A stretch of 64,000 nt of DNA from Craspedostauros australis (Eukaryota > Bacillariophyta > Bacillariophyceae > Mastogloiales > Achnanthaceae), in contig JAMXDE010000023.1 of the NCBI GenBank assembly GCA_026770025.1, positions 1,031,472 through 1,095,471 of the forward strand, read 5' to 3'. The notes beneath the pieces are model-generated. The model was not told the DNA's origin, made no database searches, and saw only the letters and a list, made by a program, of their open reading frames with translations. Both the position numbers and the translations under genes were made by a program. Of this stretch, positions 12,813 to 22,769 are shown one piece after another; the stretch's first letter is position 1; each line of letters starts with the position of its first letter.

Positions 12813-15017
12813 TTATGGTTCCTCCCGCGTCTCTTCAAAGTCCACCGTGTTGCTGTACGCCTCAACCACGAAGGCCATCGCGAATGCAAGGCCAATGAAG
12901 AAAAGGAGGAGGTAATACGCGGGGTGTACCCTGGACATGCGTCGGTTGAAGGCCATCAGGCATTGATCGCACCTTCCCGGCGGATTGGCAGCGATGACGA
13001 TCCCCATGTTTGGCGACGCCTTGGCAATCAACATGCACGTCTGGCGGTCGACCCCAATCAATTGGCCAGCATGCGTGGCGGTCACGTCCGCAGTGATCTG
13101 CTTGCCGTTGACATGCACCAGCTCATTGCCTTCATTAAGCAAAGAGTGCGCCAAGAGGTTGTCGCTGTGTATCTCGGACACGATGAGCCCGTTGCCCTGC
13201 GGGTGGTTCGGTGAGCGATGTCGTTTCAACGTCAACCGCAGGAGGCGTGATGGGTACAGCCGACGGATGACGGACCCGATGAGTTTGGGATCGCCGTGCG
13301 GATTGTGGAACACCAATGTCAGGGAATCAGTGTTTTCAATCTCCGACTGTGATTCCTGACTGCGGTTGGATCTGGACCTCGGCTGGTCCTTCGCAGCGGC
13401 GGGGCTGTGGATCTTCTTTCTGCATTTATGCAACGACCAGCCTTTGCAGTTTTCATGGTTGATGCTGACGAGGTAGTCACCTGTCGAGATGGAAACATTT
13501 CGTAAGAAGTCGTCCTCGAACACAGTATCAACGACCACCTGATAGCCGTGAGTATCCAACACCGTGCCGTTGGCTCGTTTGGCGAGATGATTGCTGGGTG
13601 CATTGCTTGAATCGACTTCCGCACCTTCGTTGGTGTAGCGCGGCAACGTATCGTCAGTGTTTGTGGCAGCGGACGTGTTGCGACGCATAGATTGTGATTC
13701 CTCGTATCCGTGCGCAGGTGGAGATTCGATGTCGATGTGCTGCTCTGTTGTTGGCAGTGAATTGCAGTGTTCGTGCTGGTGTTGGTTCTGGTTGGGATCA
13801 GTGTCGATGGTTCTACTCGTGGCATCTTCCGTATGGACATCATCGTTATCTGCAGATCCCATGTCGATACCAATGGTGCTGCGTTGCTGGACTGGTTGCC
13901 CAGAGTCGGATGTGCCGAGCGACTGAACTTCCAGCGGAGCCAAGTCATCTGGATGCTGAAGAAGATCCAGATCTTGCACAGCCATCAGCGACAAGCCCAG
14001 GCTTCTGTGCGGGGCCGGCCAGGGCCAAAAGGTCACGCTTGTGAACTTGGGAACTGGCGGGCATTCATCGAAGGACATGACGCGGGTCGTTTGTGCCGCA
14101 TGCGTGATGGAATCCTCGCTGCAAAGGGTATGGGCATCATCGTTCGCGCAGAGCTCGGTGGGCGTGGTGGATGGTGCTGTGGTCTCGATGTGCGTTGGGA
14201 TGGCTGCTTCGGTTGATACGGCAAGATCTGGCACGAGTTCGAACCTTCGCATCTCCATCTCCGGTCCCGGTGCCAGGGATAGCGATGAGGATGTGCTCCG
14301 CAGCGAACGGCAGTGTTCAGATGCTGCATCAACATCCTCGCAGTTTGATGATATCTGCGAGGATGATCCCGACGAGCACGACGCTGACGAGCAGGATGAC
14401 GACGAAGATGATGATTCGACAAGGCACGTTCTGTATAACCGCGCGTATAAGGCTGCATCTGCGTGATCCTGTTCTGCGGATCGAGGCTTGCCAACTGCGC
14501 GTGCCTGAACGAGGTTCACAATGCCTGATGCAGGACTGCCACTTGGCGGCGCTGTTGGTGCTGCTGTTGGTGCCGACGAAGTTGATGATACCGATGACTC
14601 CGATGACAATGATGAAGAGGAGACGGGTCCATTCGAATGAAAGACCGGGTGAATCGATTCTTCCACTGTTTGGTCGGGTGTTCGATCAAGAGCGTTGTTG
14701 GTACAGCGAGGGGGGACTTCTTGGGCAGGCTCGAGAACAACAGCATCGACATGGTTCGATTCGGCATGGTGAAGTCGATGGATGTTGCCATCGTCCTTGT
14801 GGTGTTTGCGGTGGTGGTGGTGCTTGTGCTTGATGACAACCTGACCTTCCAGGATGTCAATCGGGATTGCTTCTGCGATTGGGGCCATCTTGTTGGCATT
14901 GACATCGTGCGCCGACATTGGCGCAGGAGGTGGAGCGTTGGCTGCGGGACCTCTCCATCGCCTTGCCGATGTTCTGCCATGGTTGGTATTGGTGGTCGTG
15001 TCTGTCATGGCTGGCAT
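12813..15017 (-). CDS. Two-PDZ-domain protein with C-terminal membrane anchor
   Basis: A single open frame of 734 residues. The first ~480 residues are low-complexity (Ser, His, Asp, Thr) with acidic clusters. Two PDZ-like domains follow. The first is at about 485-575 (GYQVVVDTVFEDDFLRNVSI, then GDYLVSINHENCKGWSLHKC) and is split by a basic Ser/Arg insertion. The second is at about 583-670 (GLIVSEIHSDNLLAHSLLNEGNELVHVNGKQI). A CDQC pair precedes a single hydrophobic helix at ~698-720 (YYLLLFFIGLAFAMAFVVEAY) and a 14-residue acidic tail. With no signal peptide, this is the topology of a tail-anchored protein with the PDZ domains facing the cytosol. PDZ domains bind C-terminal or internal peptide motifs, so a membrane-attached scaffold is the natural guess. 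The membrane it inserts into cannot be told from sequence. The transposon at 15928 lies upstream of its start. Confidence 0.75.
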   Translation of the reverse strand: MPAMTDTTTNTNHGRTSARRWRGPAANAPPPAPMSAHDVNANKMAPIAEAIPIDILEGQVVIKHKHHHHRKHHKDDGNIHRLHHAESNHVDAVVLEPAQEVPPRCTNNALDRTPDQTVEESIHPVFHSNGPVSSSSLSSESSVSSTSSAPTAAPTAPPSGSPASGIVNLVQARAVGKPRSAEQDHADAALYARLYRTCLVESSSSSSSCSSASCSSGSSSQISSNCEDVDAASEHCRSLRSTSSSLSLAPGPEMEMRRFELVPDLAVSTEAAIPTHIETTAPSTTPTELCANDDAHTLCSEDSITHAAQTTRVMSFDECPPVPKFTSVTFWPWPAPHRSLGLSLMAVQDLDLLQHPDDLAPLEVQSLGTSDSGQPVQQRSTIGIDMGSADNDDVHTEDATSRTIDTDPNQNQHQHEHCNSLPTTEQHIDIESPPAHGYEESQSMRRNTSAATNTDDTLPRYTNEGAEVDSSNAPSNHLAKRANGTVLDTHGYQVVVDTVFEDDFLRNVSISTGDYLVSINHENCKGWSLHKCRKKIHSPAAAKDQPRSRSNRSQESQSEIENTDSLTLVFHNPHGDPKLIGSVIRRLYPSRLLRLTLKRHRSPNHPQGNGLIVSEIHSDNLLAHSLLNEGNELVHVNGKQITADVTATHAGQLIGVDRQTCMLIAKASPNMGIVIAANPPGRCDQCLMAFNRRMSRVHPAYYLLLFFIGLAFAMAFVVEAYSNTVDFEETREEP

Positions 15018-15923
15018 GCTGCGAAGTGTTGTGATGTGCTATGCTGCGTTGAGTTGAGAGTGTATTGTATTGTATTGTATAATACGTATTGGATGTTGTA
15101 CCGCACGTATTGTGTTTGTGTGTGTGTTCTGTTGTATTCCTTTGCACTGTCTCTCTCTCTCTCTTCTCTTCTCTTTGGTTGGAGGCGTCGCAAGGCCACA
15201 GCTCCTCCCAAAAGTTCCTCCAATGTTCTGTCGCACCGGAGGTTGAAGGCATCGGAGCTGCGGCTCCCACGAACATTCTCCACGGAGTGGAAGAACAGAA
15301 TCTCCAAACCCCGCTCCGTATTTGCGGCGATGATGGATGAATGTCGGCGATGATTCCACCGTTTTCATCCCGAAGGCTGCTTACCCGAACACATCTTCGA
15401 GACACACCCACCACGCCAGCGAGAATCACTGGACGCCAGCGCATGTGTGGACTGGAGAGGTTGAACACATGAAGGTGAGCGCAGCAAAGCGAATCGTCGC
15501 CAATCCATGTCATCGGAGTGCTCCCGACACTCGATTACATTGTGTCATGTCATGGTTGGATGCGGAGGCTTCGCGTTTTGGTCGGGTGTTGCAGCTGTTG
15601 TGCATCGTACTGGTACGTGTTCCCACGCCCCCATCACCAGCTTCTGATGACGCGACATCGCCAACCCTTCGCAAATGTGGATCTGCCTCAACGAAATTGG
15701 CGACATCGGCAGCGATGCTGATGTCGATTTCGTGGGTTGTTCTGATTGGTGTCATGATCACGATCCCTGTTTGGCTCCGTTCGCTCCAGTCCGGTTCGGT
15801 TCATTTTGTTAAGTGTGGCGCAGTGAAGGAACCAACTCGTGGCCCTTGCGACCACAAGATTCTGTATTCTCTTCGGGCGAGGCAGTAGCGTTCGTTTTGG
15901 TTGCTCGTGTGAGAATCGCACGA
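15018..15923. other. Promoter-side region of the PDZ gene
   Basis: Microsatellite-like stretches are present: TATTG/GTATT repeats near 15060-15095, a GT-rich run near 15110-15130 and a CT/TTC run near 15148-15178. A 183-codon open frame at 15337-15888 has no recognisable features and I do not call it. Confidence 0.4.
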
Positions 15924-15927
15924 CTAT
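15924..15927. repeat. Target-site duplication, left copy (CTAT)
   Basis: CTAT directly precedes the left inverted repeat. The same four bases directly follow the right one at 21995-21998. Confidence 0.75.
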
Positions 15928-16080
15928 GAGCCCGATCAGTGAGTCGACCTGCACTCCGTTATTGGCCTCCAGAAATTTTAGCTTGGATATCCCAACCAAG
16001 CACATATTCGTAATCCCTGTAGGTCTAATACAAATAATTAACCATTACATTTTTGAGTTAGATCCTATTTTAAGTTTTAC
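15928..16080 (+). repeat. Left terminal inverted repeat of the transposon
   Basis: About 153 bp, nearly the reverse complement of 21843-21994. The outer 39 bp are identical; then short blocks of mismatch alternate with matching blocks such as ATATCCCAACCAAGCACATA and GATCCTATTTTAAGTTTTA. Confidence 0.85.
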
Positions 16081-17780
16081 GGACCGATGGATATGGGCAA
16101 TTTTCGATCTCTCTCGGGTTTCAGCCTTTCGCCTACGACTACATCGATCAAACTTAACCCTTTGCTGTTCTTCGTTTCAGCAAGGTTGTTCCCATTTTGA
16201 ATTGTTTAGTCTCTTTTTGAGGTGTCCCGATCAGACCATCCAACACCCCGTCCACGATAGCGCTAGTTGTAGAGTTTGGGGAGAAGCGGCGAGTGCGCGT
16301 TTGCATTCATTCTACCCTATGTTTGCCTGATCCGTCATCTACGTCACCAGACTGGGTGCTGCGTCATGAACCACCAATCATAGCACGATGTGAAGCAGCA
16401 TCAGCTACGTTTCGTCGTGACGGAATGGTCGAGTTGCATTGGTACTCCGGAAGTGCTTAGTGTCATGCTTCTTTCGTGCATTTGGCTAGATGTTTGCAAT
16501 TACCTTATCCCCCAGTATGTGCAACTGGTCAAGAGTGCCAAACTCCAAAAACGAACAACATGACAATGGCAAAACACCAAAAAACACCACAATGGCCGTC
16601 CAACGGCAATCAATGCGCCGCACCAACCAGCGGTCCTATGACAAATCCAAGCACATCGCCGTCACCGCGATGCATCCGTTGGTGGGTGGACGAGAGGGGG
16701 TCGCGAGAGCGCTTGATTTGGGGCCGTCGCAGGCCCCAGATCAAACGTCACAATTTCGCGCCAGATTGCCTCGTTGCATATGGCCGGTGTACTCCGTCCA
16801 CAGCCCACCCCAACGCCTATGGATGGGCAGGATGGCTCCAGGAGGCCAAGACCAAGATTACCACGAAGTTTCAGGCTCGGGGAGGACTGGGAAGTCCTCC
16901 GCGCAGAGGAAAAGGTGGAGGGCAAACAATTTTCGCGGTGTGTCGTGGGGGTTTCCATCATGTGGCTTTGGCTGTGCAGGGCACCATCGCCAACTCACAC
17001 CATCGCCAAGCCACCCATACAAGATGCGTGCGGAATCAATGGGAGATTCACCTCGCGAAGTTTGCGCCGCGGAGACGGTCTACAAGAGGCGGCACCCCAC
17101 CATATCCGACGAATGGTCGTTGTTGGTGGGTGCCCCCCAAAAACCAATGGCATCACCAAATGGAGCTGTATCTTTGGGTCAACACATGTCCAGCCCATTC
17201 TGGATGCATCAACATGTCGCCAGGGCGTATGAGAATGCACGAGGACCACGTGGAGGGGATGCATGGATTGTATGGATGAGGTATGGATCCGTATCCATAC
17301 CGCATCCGGATTGCAATCGTTTTTTTGACAACGCTCTTTTTCACTGCAGGGACACTTTGGGCCATGTCATGTGGGTATCTGTGGCCCATCTTCATGGAGT
17401 GGATAGATGGGGAGTATACCAAGCCATTGTGGTGCGCAGTTTTCCAAAATACCAGGATGATGATGATGATCATGGGTGCTGAGAGGAGGGCAACATTGCT
17501 TGATCGAGAATTTTTTGAATCCACCACACAATTGTGTGGTGGATCAACATGAAAATAAAAGCAGCTTCAATATCAATTAAACTTCAATATTCTGATTAAC
17601 AGATAGTCAGGCGTCTGAACGCGATTATTAGCTTCAATTGTAAGTGATGTCTTGTTGAGATATAGCATGGTAAGCAGATATTTGGATGTGTTTTTTGGAT
17701 GGACTCTAGACTCGATTTAGTAGCATGATCTGTCGCCCACAAAACTCCACAACTCGTGTTATCGCGGCGAAGCACACCCC
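16081..17780. other. Transposon interior left of the transposase; palindrome and hairpin; possible second ORF
   Basis: This 1.7-kb stretch follows the transposase stop. It contains a perfect 26-bp palindrome at 17519-17544 (centre AATT, arms ATCCACCACACAA), a perfect hairpin at 17280-17301 (9-bp arms GGTATGGAT, 4-base loop) and a near-perfect hairpin around 16719-16746 (GGGGCC arms). A plus-strand frame at 16490-17482 (330 codons) overlaps another at 16476-17279. Neither product has a domain, motif or composition I recognise, so coding is uncertain. The hairpins may be structural transposon sequences or remains of a nested element. Confidence 0.35.
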
Positions 17781-20700
17781 TCACAAAATTTCCGTCTCAT
17801 CACCCAACACAGCCTCACTTTCTGCATGGACCTTCATTGTGTGAGCATCACACCACCTCTGATTCTCCCATTCCTCTTCCTCTCTCTGCAACTCTTCTTC
17901 TCTTCGTTCCTCCTCTGTTGCAGCTGGCGTATTGTGGGTCGCCACGATTGCAGGTGCAGGTGCTGTTGCTGTTGCTTTGCTTGTTGTGTTGGTTTTTGTC
18001 TTGACGAGGGCAGCCTCCTTCTTTTGTTTGCGTTGCTTGGCGTTGTACGCTGCAGACAGCGACGCTTTGACGCGCATGGGATTTGCGTGCAGTTGCACGT
18101 ACCAGTCAGTTTTTGCTTTTTCGTCCGCCATCAATTGTTCGTGTGCTTCGTGTTCGGATGGCCTGTTTTTTGGGTCCTTCGCGGACGCTTCGCAGATGCC
18201 TTTCAATTTGTCCGTGATGTAGTCTGGCAGATCCGCTGGTTTGCGCGTTGTTTTGCTCGCCCAGCCTTGGACTGCGAGTGGTGGGTGTTCGGTTTCTGCG
18301 GTCTGGTCGCGCAACTTCGCGGTGTGATCGGATGGCAGGTGTTGTTGTCCGTCTTGGATGGCCTTGTCGAACACCAGCGCCTTGCTCTCTACCGCGGTGC
18401 GCCCGAGTTTTCGCGTCTTGTCCGTCTTCCTGAACGATTCGGACGTGATCGGCAGCTTGTCGGACTTGTGTGTGTGAACATCGGCAACGCCCAGCTGGTT
18501 GATGATCCACCCTTCCCATTCAGCGCTCTTCACCACAACGTCTTCGGTGATGCCAGATGCAGCCACCAACCGCGCCTGGTCATCGTCATACTTCACCTCG
18601 TGAGTCTGACGTACCTGTTGCCCGTTCGCGCGGAATCGTCGTTTTGGTGCGCCAGGAAGCGTCGTGATGTTGCCTTCGAGGGTCTCTGCGTTGACCAGTA
18701 CCGTTGTCGTACCTGCGATGTTACCGGCTTGGAGCGCGAGGAAGACTTGGAAAGGGGTCTTGATGTCCTTGCCACTTTGCACATATTTTCGCAGTACACG
18801 GGTGATGTACGCGAAGTGGGTGTCCAGCATGCTCTTACCGGTTTGGGCCTCTGTGTAGATCCACACGATGATTTTAGCTGCTTTTCGTGTCGCAAGGTTC
18901 TTGTTGAGTACCGATGTGATGAGCGCGATGTGCTCGTGACTGGCAAAGCAACACGCGTTATCGCTCTGTAGGATGATTTCAGTCACAGATGGGAGAATGT
19001 CTTTGACCTTTTTTTGCACAATGTCAAGTAGTCCACCAACTTGAAGAGTGTCTTGTGTCGGTCTTCCATCGACCACAATGTCGATGAAGCGATAAGTAAA
19101 AATGTCGTTGCGACACGTGATGACCATTGCCCCAAGCAGTGACATTCCCTTCTTCCCCCAATATTCTTGTTGGGCTTCGCCTTGGCCTGTTGGTAGAATT
19201 TTTTGCTTATGGTCAAGTACCACATAGGCTCTTTCAGGCTTATTGTTGAGTTCGGATTGATAAAAGGAGATTTGTCCGAATTGAACTTTTGCACGCACTT
19301 TGTGAGCCATGTAATTAATGATTTCATCGGCGAATCCCGGCGCCGCCGCAAGCATTGATTGCAATTCGTCCTTGTGTTCTGCGAGTTCGTTGTCCTTAAG
19401 CATTTCGACAAAAGGGACAAAACGATCGTTCACAAATCGCATTGCTGCGCCACAACGGTTGCATACTTTACGTGGTTGTTCGGTTGTGGTGGTGGGAGGA
19501 ATGTCAATTGTGATGGTTGGCGTGTCGCTTTTGAGAGTGGTCTTCTTGCGCTTGTGCTTGTTGGTGCGTGGTTTGCGTTGGTTGGTTGGTGTGGATGTTG
19601 CCTTCTTCTTCTCCTTTTTGGTGGTGAGAGCGAACGCGGCCGAGTGCATTGGATCGTCACACTGAAGCTGCATGTGGGAGGCGGTGAACTCCCATTTGAG
19701 GAACACAACAAGCAGTTCGAGTGCATGCAAGAGAGAATCGGCTGTGCACACATGTGGAGAGATGACGTCATCTGGCTCGTCTTTGTCGCTGTCGCTGTCG
19801 CTCTCGTCATTGGCATTGTTTTGTTCCTCCTTGTCTGCTTCATACTTAGCCTTCAGCAGGTCTACTAGGCGCGAAATTGCCTGTTTGAGTTTCTCCGTGG
19901 CCATCCAGAAGTAACTCTCGAAGGAAGAAAGGCCCGTCTTGATCTTGCTTTTGCGTGTGAGTAGGTTAGTAATGGTGGTGAAGGCAGGCCTTCCCACTGC
20001 CTTGTTGGTAGTGGACAAGTACATGCCGAATAAGTCTCGGATGGTGGTGCTTCCACGATCGAACACCGGAACATTTTCAAAATTGACACCGCCATACTGT
20101 ACTGTGTGACTCAACCCTGCCTTATATGTTGTTGTTGTCATGAGGAAGGACACCACGCCAGACAGGTCGCAAGCACGCACACGGTATTGGAGAACTCGTG
20201 GTGGGATGAGTCTGCCACAGCTGAACATGTCAAAGGCGTGGCGCAAGGTTGTTAGTTGACTCCGGGTCATTGTAGCGCGTCCGGGCTCGACACGAATACG
20301 CTGTTCCTCCAGCAAACTGTCCATGTGACGAGACAGGATTGCAGAGCTATTAGCGAATGACGTAGATGTAGCGAGCACAGCTCTAGCAGCATTGGCCAGT
20401 GTCTTTTCTCCCCTCACACATAGGGTGTATAGATTCGGACCCAGGCTAGGCGGTGGCAGGTCCACGCGAGCACGAACAAACGCCACCACCTGTTCCATCT
20501 GGCGAGTTGGCAGAGCCTCCTGAGGGAGCAACACACCCCAGAGCGCGGAAGCCACGTTGACCCACACACGTGTTACATTCCACCATGTGTGCCTGTCGCA
20601 ATTGCAGCCAAGCACGAATCCCTTGGGAGGCATGGAAGTAAACGTGTTGACATCGAAGTGATCCGTGAGCTCCTCCATCACACGAATCACAGCAGGCCGC

Positions 20701-21308
20701 CTCCAGTTTCCCGCCTCTTCCAGATCGTACCCGAACTGACCTCCTCTCCTGTTCCTGCTGGCACGCGCTCGTTCCTTCTTGCCGTTGTCGTTGTATGTGC
20801 TGTCGCTATCGCCAGAGGCATCTGCATAGCCACCAGCAACAACAGTATTGCAGCGCCGGGGAAGCCTCGCTGGCGGGGTAGGCTCGACAGGCGGAGCAAC
20901 ATCAGGCACAGCAGGGGGTGGCACGTTCACGATAACGCTCACCAACGTGCCATCCCCGACACCTCGTCCCTCCGAACGCACCCTGACATTGGAGTCGTCG
21001 AAGACGCCTCCGTTGTCATCGAGGATGTGTACGAACACGTGCAGCTCGCGAGCATGCGCATGCGTACTGTTCGGGACGAGGCCGCCATCCGCTGCATGCA
21101 TCGGCTTCACATCGATCACTTGCGTGATGGTGGTTGGCTTCCTCAACACAGCGGATGGCTTGTCAGGCAACAGTTGCTCCGCGGTAGGGAGCAAGTTTCC
21201 CTTGGAGTCAACAGGAGGAACAGATACAGGGTAAGTAGAACGCGGTTTCTTACAGGGGGAGGGGTTGGCATCCTTGGAGAGGGCCTTGGTGGTGGTGGAG
21301 AGAGGCAT
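17781..21308 (-). CDS. DDD-type transposase (Sola-like)
   Basis: 1175 residues, uninterrupted. The N-terminal ~220 residues are Pro/Val/Thr-rich and probably disordered. The middle has a helical region with GLSSFESYFWMATEKLKQAI at about 465-485, then an acidic stretch and a basic stretch rich in Lys and Thr. A CNRC pair at 616/619 may be part of a zinc-binding site. The catalytic-like core follows: Asp699 in VVLDHKQKI after a beta-strand-like block, Asp783 in IILQSDNACC, and Asp829 in TEAQTGKSMLDTHFAYITR, spaced 84 and 46 residues apart. The core is preceded by EYWGKKGMSLLGAMV, a block I associate with this transposase type in oomycetes and metazoans. The C-terminus is Ala/Thr-rich and ends in a highly charged Glu/Arg helix. 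It would bind the inverted repeats and catalyse cut-and-paste transposition in the nucleus. The role is inferred from the element's ends and the DDD pattern. Confidence 0.75.
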   Translation of the reverse strand: MPLSTTTKALSKDANPSPCKKPRSTYPVSVPPVDSKGNLLPTAEQLLPDKPSAVLRKPTTITQVIDVKPMHAADGGLVPNSTHAHARELHVFVHILDDNGGVFDDSNVRVRSEGRGVGDGTLVSVIVNVPPPAVPDVAPPVEPTPPARLPRRCNTVVAGGYADASGDSDSTYNDNGKKERARASRNRRGGQFGYDLEEAGNWRRPAVIRVMEELTDHFDVNTFTSMPPKGFVLGCNCDRHTWWNVTRVWVNVASALWGVLLPQEALPTRQMEQVVAFVRARVDLPPPSLGPNLYTLCVRGEKTLANAARAVLATSTSFANSSAILSRHMDSLLEEQRIRVEPGRATMTRSQLTTLRHAFDMFSCGRLIPPRVLQYRVRACDLSGVVSFLMTTTTYKAGLSHTVQYGGVNFENVPVFDRGSTTIRDLFGMYLSTTNKAVGRPAFTTITNLLTRKSKIKTGLSSFESYFWMATEKLKQAISRLVDLLKAKYEADKEEQNNANDESDSDSDKDEPDDVISPHVCTADSLLHALELLVVFLKWEFTASHMQLQCDDPMHSAAFALTTKKEKKKATSTPTNQRKPRTNKHKRKKTTLKSDTPTITIDIPPTTTTEQPRKVCNRCGAAMRFVNDRFVPFVEMLKDNELAEHKDELQSMLAAAPGFADEIINYMAHKVRAKVQFGQISFYQSELNNKPERAYVVLDHKQKILPTGQGEAQQEYWGKKGMSLLGAMVITCRNDIFTYRFIDIVVDGRPTQDTLQVGGLLDIVQKKVKDILPSVTEIILQSDNACCFASHEHIALITSVLNKNLATRKAAKIIVWIYTEAQTGKSMLDTHFAYITRVLRKYVQSGKDIKTPFQVFLALQAGNIAGTTTVLVNAETLEGNITTLPGAPKRRFRANGQQVRQTHEVKYDDDQARLVAASGITEDVVVKSAEWEGWIINQLGVADVHTHKSDKLPITSESFRKTDKTRKLGRTAVESKALVFDKAIQDGQQHLPSDHTAKLRDQTAETEHPPLAVQGWASKTTRKPADLPDYITDKLKGICEASAKDPKNRPSEHEAHEQLMADEKAKTDWYVQLHANPMRVKASLSAAYNAKQRKQKKEAALVKTKTNTTSKATATAPAPAIVATHNTPAATEEERREEELQREEEEWENQRWCDAHTMKVHAESEAVLGDETEIL

Positions 21309-21842
21309 GATGTAGATGTTTCTGGAGAGTATAGTTGTTAGCTAGTTGGATGTGTTGAACTGGTCTGAGACGAAGTGAGGAAAGGAGAGCATGGGATGAA
21401 GGTCGACCATTTGTTGACAACAACAACAACAACTGCTGCTACTACTACTACTACTACACTACTAGAGCGAGCACAAGCATGGAACACAACAGCGAGTGCG
21501 CATGGCATTGGCGAGGAAAGTTGTGAAATGGAGCGAAAGAGTGGCGATGATTTCCGAAGTTGTGAGCGGATGGCGATGATGTTGGATGTGTGATGTGTTT
21601 TGTGTGATGTGTTTTGTGTGATGTGTTTTGTGTCATGTGTGTTGTGACGAGCAAAATGTGAGATCATGTCGCAGATGCTAACGTGTATTTAACGCGTACC
21701 AAACGAACGACAATCCCGGCGTCTATTCCGTGACTGGATGACATAGGGTAAATGCACGAGAACATAATCGAACTTTCTGCGAAACAACTAGGAAGTTCAC
21801 GGGGGTCGACCCATACGACTTCACAAAACATTTGAATATGTA
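21309..21842. repeat. Transposon subterminal region with microsatellites
   Basis: Upstream of the transposase start. It holds an ACA/CTACTA trinucleotide run at about 21416-21465 and three to four tandem copies of a ~14-bp TGATGTGTTTTGTG unit at about 21588-21650. It presumably includes the transposase promoter. Confidence 0.55.
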
Positions 21843-21994
21843 TAAAACTTAAAATAGGATCTAACTAAAAAATCCATCGGTTAATTATTTGTATTAGACC
21901 TGCAAGGATTACGAATATGTGCTTGGTTGGGATATTCAAGATAAATTTTATAGACGCCAATAACGGAGTGCAGGTCGACTCACTGATCGGGCTC
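21843..21994 (-). repeat. Right terminal inverted repeat of the transposon
   Basis: Reverse complement partner of 15928-16080. Differences are clustered (for example around 21938-21955), while the outer 39 bp are identical. Confidence 0.85.
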
Positions 21995-21998
21995 CTAT
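21995..21998. repeat. Target-site duplication, right copy (CTAT)
   Basis: CTAT immediately outside the right inverted repeat, matching 15924-15927. Confidence 0.75.
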
Positions 21999-22316
21999 GT
22001 GTTCTTCCTGTGTTGTGTCAAAAGGTGTCGAGCATGCGAACTTTCTTTTTTGTTCTTTGTTGATAATCGAGTCAGTCGCACGTTTGAGCGTGGGAGCCGT
22101 TCGAGGCCATTCGGACGGACAAAATGGCGCCAAAAGAAGAGCCTCTCAGATACTCCGGGGAGGCGCACGAACGTGTCCGTGCTCCGCAACACTCCACAAA
22201 TCCGACGACACGAGGAATCTTCAAGGGGCAAAGTACATCATAAAATCAGAACAACTGCAAACATCATCATCGCATTGTATTATTGTACGATCTATTCTAT
22301 ACATCCACATCCACCC
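21999..22316. other. Promoter/5' leader of the small rhodanese gene
   Basis: 318 bp between the transposon's right target duplication and the rhodanese start codon. The rhodanese frame happens to be open across it, but the sequence looks non-coding (poor composition, no motif). Confidence 0.4.
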
Positions 22317-22769
22317 ATGACTATGTTGGTCCGCACCCTCGTCTCTCAACTCTCCCGCAACACCGCGGTCCTCACCAAGAGCTTGCCAGCACGGTGCCTG
22401 CTGTCATCGATGCCAGACTATGACACTCGGGCGACGAAGTACGGGTTCCTCCGTCCGCCCGAATTGAAGGAGCTGCTGAATACCCAACCGACGGCCGTGC
22501 TGCTGGATGTGCGCACTCAGGAGGAGATCGACGACTCGGGGCGATTCACGTGGAAAGATCTGCGTTGGGTACACCAGTCCTGCACTGGGGAGGATGCCAC
22601 GGAGTTGGCACAAAAGGCAGATGAGCTGTTTCCCGATGAGACGACCCCCATCGTCGTGTACTGCAAGAGCGGGCATCGGGCCAACAAGGCGCAAGAGGTG
22701 CTGACGGCCGGAGGCCATGCATCCGTGTACAATGCCGGCGGGTACGATGACATCAAGGGACTGGATTAA
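22317..22769 (+). CDS. Single-domain rhodanese (sulfurtransferase), probably mitochondrial
   Basis: 150 residues starting MTMLVRTLVS. The first ~32 residues are rich in Arg, Ser and Leu with no acidic residue, like a mitochondrial presequence. The rest is one rhodanese domain: VLLDVRTQEEIDDSG at ~61-74, and the active-site loop VYCKSGHRANKA with the persulphide-forming Cys116, then a C-terminal GGYDDIKGLD. The length is normal for single-domain rhodaneses. These proteins move sulphur as a Cys-persulphide; the acceptor cannot be told from sequence. The first in-frame Met after the transposon end region that gives a presequence was chosen. It is convergent with the kinase gene 199 bp downstream. 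The insertion ending 318 bp upstream may affect its expression. Confidence 0.85.
   Translation: MTMLVRTLVSQLSRNTAVLTKSLPARCLLSSMPDYDTRATKYGFLRPPELKELLNTQPTAVLLDVRTQEEIDDSGRFTWKDLRWVHQSCTGEDATELAQKADELFPDETTPIVVYCKSGHRANKAQEVLTAGGHASVYNAGGYDDIKGLD

Larger units (their letters stand above)
15928..21994. mobile_element. Complete 6.07-kb DNA transposon, probably Sola superfamily
   Basis: Both ends carry long inverted repeats beginning GAGCCCGATCAGTGAGTCGA; the first 39 bp match perfectly and similarity continues to ~153 bp. The ends are flanked by a 4-bp direct duplication, CTAT. Inside is one long uninterrupted gene on the minus strand (17781-21308) whose product has a DDD-type arrangement of acidic residues. 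Known knowledge: Sola elements have DDD transposases and 4-bp target duplications. The combination here fits that, but I assign the superfamily from memory, and other 4-bp-duplicating superfamilies (for example Ginger) are not excluded by structure alone. The intact frame and clean target duplication suggest a recent insertion that may still be active. It lies between the 5' ends of two divergent host genes. Confidence 0.8.

Noticed and set aside
15337-15888. 183-codon + strand frame upstream of the PDZ gene
   Set aside because: No domain or coherent composition; it overlaps open frames on the other strand and lies in a probable promoter region.
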